Assembly (NCBI GenBank): GCA_023461275.1
Contig: JAEYMI010000105.1
Span: 72,100-136,099, forward strand
From: Actinomycetes bacterium
GTDB lineage: Bacteria; Actinomycetota; Actinomycetes; Mycobacteriales; Mycobacteriaceae
DNA length: 64,000 nt
Direction: 5' to 3'
Made by a program: the position numbers and the translations under genes
The notes under the pieces: generated by a model
Told to the model about the DNA's origin: nothing
The model's database searches: none
Seen by the model: the letters and a program-made list of their open reading frames with translations, nothing else
Shown here: positions 58,996-64,000 of the stretch, in pieces
Numbering within the stretch: the stretch's first letter is position 1
Layout of the letters: every line of letters starts with the position of its first letter

Positions 58996-60233
58996 CAGAT
59001 CACTCCCGTCTCGCGCAGCTCGGCGAGTTCGTCATCGTCGAATCCGAGGAGCTCGTGATAAACGAAGTCGTTGTCGCAGCCGGGTTTTGGCGGTCCGGCA
59101 CTACGGATGCCGCCGGGGGTGTCGCTGAATCGTGGCACCACGCCCGGCCCGAGAACGTTTCGGCCGATCCTGGCGTCGAAGTGTTCGGCGATCATCCCGC
59201 GTGCGAGCAGTTGCGGGTCGGTCACGACTTCGGCGACGGTATTGACCGGTCCCACAACAACTCCCGCGTCCGAGAGCACTTCGGTGAGCTTCTCCGACGA
59301 CAACTGCGCCGACCACGCCCCGATCAGCTCGTCGAGCTCGTCCTGATTGCGGCCGCGCGCGGCGTGATCGCAGAACCGATCATCGGTGGCGAGCTCCGGC
59401 GTACCCATCGCCGCGCACAGCCGGGCGAACACCGAATCCTGGTTGGCCGCAATGATCACGTGGGTGCCGTCGGCGGTGGGGTAGAGGTTCGACGGTGCGA
59501 TACCGTCGAGCCGAGTTCCCGACGGCCCGCGCACCACGCCGCCCATCGCATAGTCGGCGATCGTCGACTCCTGCACCGCCACACACGATTCCAGCAACGA
59601 CGTGTCGACGACCTGCCCCTCACCGGTGACCATTCGGCGATAGAGCGCGGCCAGTGCGCCCTGCGCGGCGAACATGCCGCCTAGGGTGTCACCCAGAGAC
59701 AGCGACAAACGTGGTGGCAACTGCCCGGGGTAGCCGTTGATGTGGCGCAGGCCGCTGGCCGCCTCGGCCACCGACGCGTAGCCGGCCCGTTGTGCGTCGG
59801 GTCCGTCTTGCCCGTACCCCGACACCCGCACCACGACGATGCCCCGGTTTCGCGCGCGCAGCACGTCGGGTCCGATGCCGAGGCGCTCGAGGGTGCCCGG
59901 CCGAAAGTTCTCGACGACGATGTCGCTGCGCTGCACGAGATCAAGGAAGATCTCGCGGCCACGGTCGGATCGGATGTCGAGGGTGATCGCCCGCTTGTTG
60001 CGGCCGTGCACGGTCCAGTAGAAACGGTGGCCGTCGACCTCGGCCTGGCCCCACGTGCGGATCGGATCGGGACGTCCGGGAGCCTCGATCTTGATGACGT
60101 CGGCACCCATGTCGCCGAGGAACCGCGCCGCGAGCGGACCGGCGATCAGCGCACCGAGTTCGAGGACCCGCACGCCGTCGAGCGGGCCGGCAGGCACCGG
60201 ACCAGGCGGCGTCGACACAGCGTGATCGGTCAC
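58995..60233 (-). CDS. CaiB/BaiF-type (family III) CoA-transferase
   Basis: GTG 60233 gives 412 residues. Family III features are LDGVRVLELGALIAGPLAARFLGDMGADVIKIE near 14 (VLELGALIAGPLAARFLGDM), the catalytic Asp in VDTSLLES near 204 region, and YASVAEAASGLRHINGYPG. The frame stays open to 60479, but that would run through the upstream hydrolase. It would transfer CoA between carboxylic acids to supply the lyase with which it is coupled. Confidence 0.87.
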   Translation of the reverse strand: MTDHAVSTPPGPVPAGPLDGVRVLELGALIAGPLAARFLGDMGADVIKIEAPGRPDPIRTWGQAEVDGHRFYWTVHGRNKRAITLDIRSDRGREIFLDLVQRSDIVVENFRPGTLERLGIGPDVLRARNRGIVVVRVSGYGQDGPDAQRAGYASVAEAASGLRHINGYPGQLPPRLSLSLGDTLGGMFAAQGALAALYRRMVTGEGQVVDTSLLESCVAVQESTIADYAMGGVVRGPSGTRLDGIAPSNLYPTADGTHVIIAANQDSVFARLCAAMGTPELATDDRFCDHAARGRNQDELDELIGAWSAQLSSEKLTEVLSDAGVVVGPVNTVAEVVTDPQLLARGMIAEHFDARIGRNVLGPGVVPRFSDTPGGIRSAGPPKPGCDNDFVYHELLGFDDDELAELRETGVI

Positions 60234-60237
60234 CTGG

Positions 60238-60900
60238 TCAGTGTCTCGAAAGGTCCGTCGCGATACCAGCGATTGCGGTCTTCTCCAGCGCCACCCGGAC
60301 CACGTCGAGCGCGGTGCGTTGCCACAGCCCGATGTGGTCGAGCATCGCGTGTCCGCCGCCCGGGACGGAGATGAACGTGGCGTCGAATCCGCGTTCGTGC
60401 AGTTCGGCGATGCCCTTCTCGGTGCGTCGAGGCCGGGTGAGGGTGTCGGCTTCACCGTGGACGGCGACGACACGGACACCGTCGTGGATCACCCGCCAGT
60501 CGGCGAACTGCCACCACGGGGCCAGCGCCAGCACTGCGACGACCCGCGGATCGGCACCGAGTTGGGCGACGATGCGCCCGCCCATCGAATGCCCGATGAC
60601 GACGATGGGCACGCCCGGATGGTCGCGGCTGATCTGTTCGAGAGCCGCCCGTGCGTAGGGCATCGGGCTCGCCTGGCCGCCGTTCCAGCCGTACACGCGG
60701 TAACGGGCCTGGCGGACGTCGACGCGTGGCCCGAATCGGAGCCGGATCGACCAGGTGAACGGGTACATCCGCAGCGCGGAGCCCTGCCGCGGGCTGAACG
60801 GGCGGTAGCTGAAATCCGTGCCGCCTGGGAAGACGAGCACGCACAGTTGGGGGTCCGCGGGCGCGCGAACGAGTCCGAGAAGCTTCGAGACGGCAGCCAT
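60238..60900 (-). CDS. Alpha/beta hydrolase (dienelactone/BAAT-like)
   Basis: The 220-residue protein has the nucleophile motif VIGHSMGGR near 98, [17 protein letters not shown] near 22, [16 protein letters not shown] near 147 (Asp) and GGGHAMLDH near 181 (His), a full triad. The substrate is unknown. ATG 60900 is preferred over GTG 60915. The CoA-transferase start lies 5 nt after its stop, so the three genes form one operon. Confidence 0.78.
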   Translation of the reverse strand: MAAVSKLLGLVRAPADPQLCVLVFPGGTDFSYRPFSPRQGSALRMYPFTWSIRLRFGPRVDVRQARYRVYGWNGGQASPMPYARAALEQISRDHPGVPIVVIGHSMGGRIVAQLGADPRVVAVLALAPWWQFADWRVIHDGVRVVAVHGEADTLTRPRRTEKGIAELHERGFDATFISVPGGGHAMLDHIGLWQRTALDVVRVALEKTAIAGIATDLSRH

Positions 60901-60982
60901 CACCACGACGTCCACTTCAACACATCACCGTTCACGGTGATCATTCGGCGTCGGACAGCACTCGGATCGGCCGGGTCGATGG

Positions 60983-60988
60983 CACAAT
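60983..60988 (+). promoter_or_regulatory. -10-like element, leaderless pgm
   Basis: CACAAT ends 7 nt before ATG 60996. Confidence 0.4.
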
Positions 60989-60995
60989 CGAGCGC

Positions 60996-62639
60996 ATGGC
61001 TCATCCGCGCGCAGGAACACCAGCCCTTCCCGAGGATCTGATCGACGTCGACGCCGTGGATCGCGCGTACTACGAGATCTCACCAGATCCGTCGAATCCG
61101 TTGCAGCAGGTGGTATTCGGGACGTCGGGTCACCGCGGTTCCAGCCTGGATGGCGCGTTCAATGAGGCACATATCCTGGCCACCACCCAGGCGATCGTCG
61201 AGTACCGCAGGGGGGCGGGGATCACCGGCCCGCTCTACATCGGTTTCGATACGCATGCGCTGTCGATCCCGGCCTGGCGCAGTGCCCTGGAGGTGCTCGT
61301 CGCCAACGACGTCACCGTGCGCACCGCACGCCAGGATGCGTTCACTCCGACTCCGGCGGTCAGCCACGCCATCCTCGCGTTCAACCGCGACTATCCGGGC
61401 ACACTCGCCGACGGCATCGTGGTCACCCCGTCGCACAACCCACCCCGCGACGGCGGATTCAAATACAACCCGCCCAGCGGAGGTCCCGCAGACACCTCGA
61501 TCACCTCGGTGGTCGCCGCCCGGGCCAACGAACTGCTCGCCGACAAGCTGGCCGGGGTCAACCGCATCCCGTTCGAGCGCGCCCGCGCCAGCGATCTGGT
61601 GACCGAGTACGAGTTCCAGGGGAACTACGTCGACGGCTTACAGAACGTCCTCGACATGACCGCGATCCGCGACGCCGGGATCCGGATCGGCGCCGATCCG
61701 TTGGGCGGCGCGTCGGTGGGGTACTGGGCTTACATCGGCTTCCGCTACAACCTCGAGAACCTGACCGTCGTCAACCCCACGGTGGACCCGACATTCGGCT
61801 TCATGACGCTGGACACCGACGGCAAGATCCGGATGGACTGCTCGTCGCCGAATGCGATGGCGTCGTTGATCTCCGCGCGCGACCACTACGACATCGCCAC
61901 CGGAAACGACGCCGACTCCGACCGCCACGGCATCGTGACCCCCGACGCCGGCCTGATGAATCCCAACCACTATCTGGCCGTCGCCATCGACTACCTGTTC
62001 ACCCATCGCCCCGGCTGGGCCGAATCGGCGGCTGTGGGCAAGACGTTGGTGAGTTCGTCACTGATCGACCGGGTGGTCGCCGGGATCGGCCGTCGACTCT
62101 ATGAGGTGCCGGTCGGGTTCAAGTGGTTCGTCGACGGATTGCTCGACGGCAGTATCGCTTTCGGCGGTGAGGAGAGCGCCGGGGCATCGTTTCTCACCTT
62201 CGACGGTGCGCCGTGGTCGACCGACAAGGACGGCATCATCATGGCGTTGTTGGCGTCGGAGATCCTCGCCAAGACCGGGCAGACTCCGTCGGAGCGGTAC
62301 CGCGAACTCGCCGATCAGTACGGCGAGACGTCGTACGCCCGCATTGACGCACCGGCCAGCCGCGAGCAGAAAGCGGTGTTGGCCAAGCTATCTGCCGATC
62401 AGGTGTCGGCGACCGAACTGGCCGGCGAACCGATCACCGCGATCCTCACCGAAGCACCCGGCAACGGCGCAGCGATCGGCGGGCTGAAGGTGACCACCGA
62501 GAACTCCTGGTTCGCCGCACGGCCGTCGGGCACTGAGGACGTGTACAAGATCTACGCCGAATCCTTCAAGGGCACAGAACATCTGGCCACCGTGCAGAAA
62601 GAGGCCCAGGCGCTGGTGGATTCGGTGCTCGAGGTCTGA
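60996..62639 (+). CDS. pgm: Phosphoglucomutase (alpha-D-glucose phosphate-specific)
   Basis: The 547-residue enzyme has [11 protein letters not shown] near 41, the phosphoserine loop [15 protein letters not shown] near 144, the metal loop [11 protein letters not shown] near 304, [11 protein letters not shown] near 390 and the phosphate-binding end [17 protein letters not shown] near 508. It interconverts glucose-1- and glucose-6-phosphate for trehalose, glycogen and cell-wall sugar nucleotides. Length and motifs match bacterial Pgm. Confidence 0.95.
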   Translation: MAHPRAGTPALPEDLIDVDAVDRAYYEISPDPSNPLQQVVFGTSGHRGSSLDGAFNEAHILATTQAIVEYRRGAGITGPLYIGFDTHALSIPAWRSALEVLVANDVTVRTARQDAFTPTPAVSHAILAFNRDYPGTLADGIVVTPSHNPPRDGGFKYNPPSGGPADTSITSVVAARANELLADKLAGVNRIPFERARASDLVTEYEFQGNYVDGLQNVLDMTAIRDAGIRIGADPLGGASVGYWAYIGFRYNLENLTVVNPTVDPTFGFMTLDTDGKIRMDCSSPNAMASLISARDHYDIATGNDADSDRHGIVTPDAGLMNPNHYLAVAIDYLFTHRPGWAESAAVGKTLVSSSLIDRVVAGIGRRLYEVPVGFKWFVDGLLDGSIAFGGEESAGASFLTFDGAPWSTDKDGIIMALLASEILAKTGQTPSERYRELADQYGETSYARIDAPASREQKAVLAKLSADQVSATELAGEPITAILTEAPGNGAAIGGLKVTTENSWFAARPSGTEDVYKIYAESFKGTEHLATVQKEAQALVDSVLEV

Positions 62640-62642
62640 GGT

Positions 62643-62648
62643 TACAGT
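62643..62648 (+). promoter_or_regulatory. -10 element, leaderless DsbA-like gene
   Basis: TACAGT ends 7 nt before GTG 62656. Confidence 0.5.
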
Positions 62649-62655
62649 CGTAACC

Positions 62656-63402
62656 GTGTCCAACAAGAAGTCCGGCGTGCAGCAGGCGACGTCGAAGTAT
62701 CAGCCGAGCGCCACGTCGAGCCGATCAACCTACGTGCTCGCCGGTGCCGCAGTCCTGGTGATCGCGGCGCTGGTGATCGGCGGCATCATTTGGAACGGCC
62801 GGCGCGACAAGGGCGGCGTCGACGATGCGGTGCTCAGCTCGAACGCTGCGCTCATCATCGGAGCGCCCAATGCGCCGCAGACCATCGACGTCTTCGAGGA
62901 CTTCATGTGCCCGTATTGCAAAGAGTTCGAACAGCAATCGGGTGAGCCGATGGTGAAGGCGATCGACGCGGGCAAGCTGCGCGTGCGCTATCACTTGCTG
63001 ACGTTCCTGAACCGATCGTCGGCATCGAAGGACTATTCCTCGCGCGCCGCCGGTGCCGCCCAGTGCGTCGCCGAGGGCGAGAAACGGGAAGTGTTCCTGA
63101 AGTTCCATTCCGCCCTGTTCGCCAACCAGCCGAGCGAAGGTGGCTCCACGGATCACAGCAACGCCGACCTCGCGAACCTCGCCGCACAGCAGGGCGCCGG
63201 CCCCGCGACCCAGAAGTGCATCACCGACGGCGCAAAGGTCGACGCGGCGAACAAGGCCGCCGAGGAGTCCAACAATCAGCTCTCCAAGGCCACCGGCGGT
63301 CAGGCCGGGACGCCTACGGTGCTCAGTGGCGGATCGCCGATCAACGGGATCATGGACGGCCCCGGCTGGCTGGACAAACTCCTCGCCGGCTCGAAGAACT
63401 GA
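62656..63402 (+). CDS. Membrane-anchored DsbA-like thioredoxin-fold protein
   Basis: The 248-residue protein has one N-terminal helix (residues ~25-46, STYVLAGAAVLVIAALVIGG), a thioredoxin/DsbA domain with active site CPYC in DFMCPYCKEFEQ near 83-86, a helical insertion with two further Cys (AQCVAEG, QKCITDG) that may form a disulfide, and the cis-Pro in GTPTVLSGG near 221. It would act on thiols of exported proteins. The GTG start is fixed by the -10 element. Confidence 0.88.
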   Translation: MSNKKSGVQQATSKYQPSATSSRSTYVLAGAAVLVIAALVIGGIIWNGRRDKGGVDDAVLSSNAALIIGAPNAPQTIDVFEDFMCPYCKEFEQQSGEPMVKAIDAGKLRVRYHLLTFLNRSSASKDYSSRAAGAAQCVAEGEKREVFLKFHSALFANQPSEGGSTDHSNADLANLAAQQGAGPATQKCITDGAKVDAANKAAEESNNQLSKATGGQAGTPTVLSGGSPINGIMDGPGWLDKLLAGSKN

Positions 63403-63496
63403 TAGCGGTGTCGGTGGTCGCAGGGGATTTGGAGCCGGTCGCGGAGATAGTGTAGTTTCGCCTTTGCCCTTGATGCAGGGGGTAACAACTTCACAC

Positions 63497-63572
63497 GGGG
63501 CTATGGCGCAGCTGGTAGCGCACCACACTGGCAGTGTGGGGGTCACGGGTTCGAGTCCCGTTAGCTCCACCA
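63497..63572 (+). tRNA. tRNA-Ala (GGC)
   Basis: A 76-nt cloverleaf with encoded CCA: acceptor GGGGCTA/TAGCTCC, anticodon stem-loop CACACTGGCAGTGTG with anticodon GGC, and T-loop GGTTCGAGTCC. Confidence 0.96.
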
Positions 63573-63612
63573 TTAGGACGCTCATTTTGATACAAAGATT
63601 CGAGTGCGATCT

Positions 63613-63665
63613 GAACCCCTCGGGTTACGTGTTTTGCCTAGTCAGGCGCGTAACCCGAGGGGTTC
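63613..63665. repeat. Long hairpin (17-bp stem) downstream of tRNA-Ala
   Basis: GAACCCCTCGGGTTACG (63613-63629) pairs perfectly with CGTAACCCGAGGGGTTC (63649-63665). The 19-nt loop contains a second stem, GCCT-AGTC-AGGC (63636-63647). It may be a terminator for the tRNA or the tip of a mobile element. Confidence 0.75.
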
Positions 63666-63762
63666 CGCGTGTTCTGGCTGGATGCAGAGTGGTGGTTGGG
63701 GAGGCTCGGCTGTGGCTGATTTGGGCATCTGACGTGCGTCCTGCTGGTCCGAGCGCCCGAGG

Positions 63763-63835
63763 GCGTCAAAAAGTGCAGGCCACCGTCAAAAGGTATGGGT
63801 GGGCGTCAAAAAGTGTCGGTGGTGCGTCACAAGGT
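63763..63835. repeat. Four iteron-like direct repeats, CGTCAAAARGTG-type, 20/20/21-bp spacing
   Basis: CGTC begins at 63764, 63784, 63804 and 63825, each followed by A-rich AAAARGT (the fourth is CACAAGGT). The spacing keeps them on one helix face. It may be a multimeric end of an IS21-like element, a replication iteron set or an operator array. Confidence 0.65.
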
Positions 63836-64000
63836 TCCCCATCTCTGCAGTTACGAATGTGCCTCCACACTCGCTCATTACCTAGCGGTTATCTGATTGG
63901 AGAAGCAGCAAATGCACCCTGAAGAGCCTGCTGAACAACCAAGGCGCGCAAGTCGGTCAGTTCATCTCGCGATTTGACGGCTAAGGTCTCGATTCTATCG
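63836..64000. other. Right-edge tail with no clear complete gene
   Basis: A 21-codon frame from ATG 63912 (MHPEEPAEQPRR start) has a GGAG site upstream. A second open frame ends at TAA 63978-63980 with the residues LLNNQGAQVGQFISRFDG, which could be a gene remnant. Neither can be assigned. Confidence 0.35.

Noticed and set aside
1..64000. CRISPR array or intact prophage
   Set aside because: No regularly spaced 25-40-bp repeats with unique spacers and no phage structural or integrase genes are present. The 20-bp phased repeats at 63.8 kb are too short and are not separated by spacers.

Overview
The window is high-GC actinobacterial DNA and fits a mycolic-acid-containing member of the Mycobacteriales, probably Gordonia or a close relative. 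The evidence is a WhiB7 with an AT-hook and an attenuated leader, AdnAB helicase-nuclease subunits, UvrD2 with tetracysteine and HRDC regions, a mycoredoxin, an antigen-85-like esterase, an F420-type luciferase-like oxidoreductase, and gene order recalling M. tuberculosis Rv3202c-Rv3193c and Rv3105c-Rv3100c. The genus is inferred from content and recalled synteny, not from a database search.

Layout. 1-4.8 kb (minus strand): alpha/beta hydrolase, alkyltransferase-like protein, TetR regulator, a lipocalin-type conserved protein and a PEP/pyruvate-binding enzyme that runs off the left edge. 4.8-17.2 kb (plus): adnA-adnB, a K+ channel with a 20-codon leader ORF, nudC, a membrane protein, mycoredoxin, uvrD2. 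17.2-18.5 kb: whiB7 with a WhiB7-type promoter, a 53-codon upstream ORF and a rho-independent attenuator, then a conserved protein of unknown function. 18.5-27.1 kb: a minus-strand operon (zincin-like DUF2342 protein, stand-alone TOMM E1-like protein, ABC1/UbiB kinase), a PDZ-S16 protease, a PPA1309-like protein and a UPF0182 membrane protein. 27.3-28.3 kb: initiator tRNA and a FitAB-type toxin-antitoxin pair. 28.3-40.7 kb: alkaline phosphatase lipoprotein, flavin enzymes, propionyl-CoA synthetase, a PD-(D/E)XK-like protein, the fadE23-fadE24 acyl-CoA dehydrogenase pair behind a large palindromic operator, and hisN. 40.7-45.4 kb: prfB, MscS channel, a proline-rich membrane protein, ftsE-ftsX, smpB. 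45.4-57.1 kb: an accessory block (GH27 lipoprotein, antigen-85-like esterase, amidohydrolase, degenerate ABC ATPase, YhgE/Pip protein, glutamate decarboxylase, a membrane protein, two AraC regulators, a TetR remnant) lying between smpB and its partner tmRNA. 57.7-63.4 kb: HMG-CoA-lyase-type and CoA-transferase genes, phosphoglucomutase, a membrane-anchored DsbA-like protein. 63.5-64 kb: tRNA-Ala, a 17-bp-stem hairpin and four iteron-like repeats at the right edge.

Two themes cut across the window. First, about twenty genes have a -10-like A-N3-T hexamer ending 6-8 nt before the start codon, which is the geometry of leaderless transcripts. Two divergent pairs (hisN/40286 and 22221/22266) share overlapping, opposed -10 elements. 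Second, the block at 48.5-56.7 kb joins a glutamate decarboxylase to a catalytically degraded ABC ATPase, a YhgE/Pip protein, an amidohydrolase and a tandem AraC pair. It is the best candidate here for an undescribed system.
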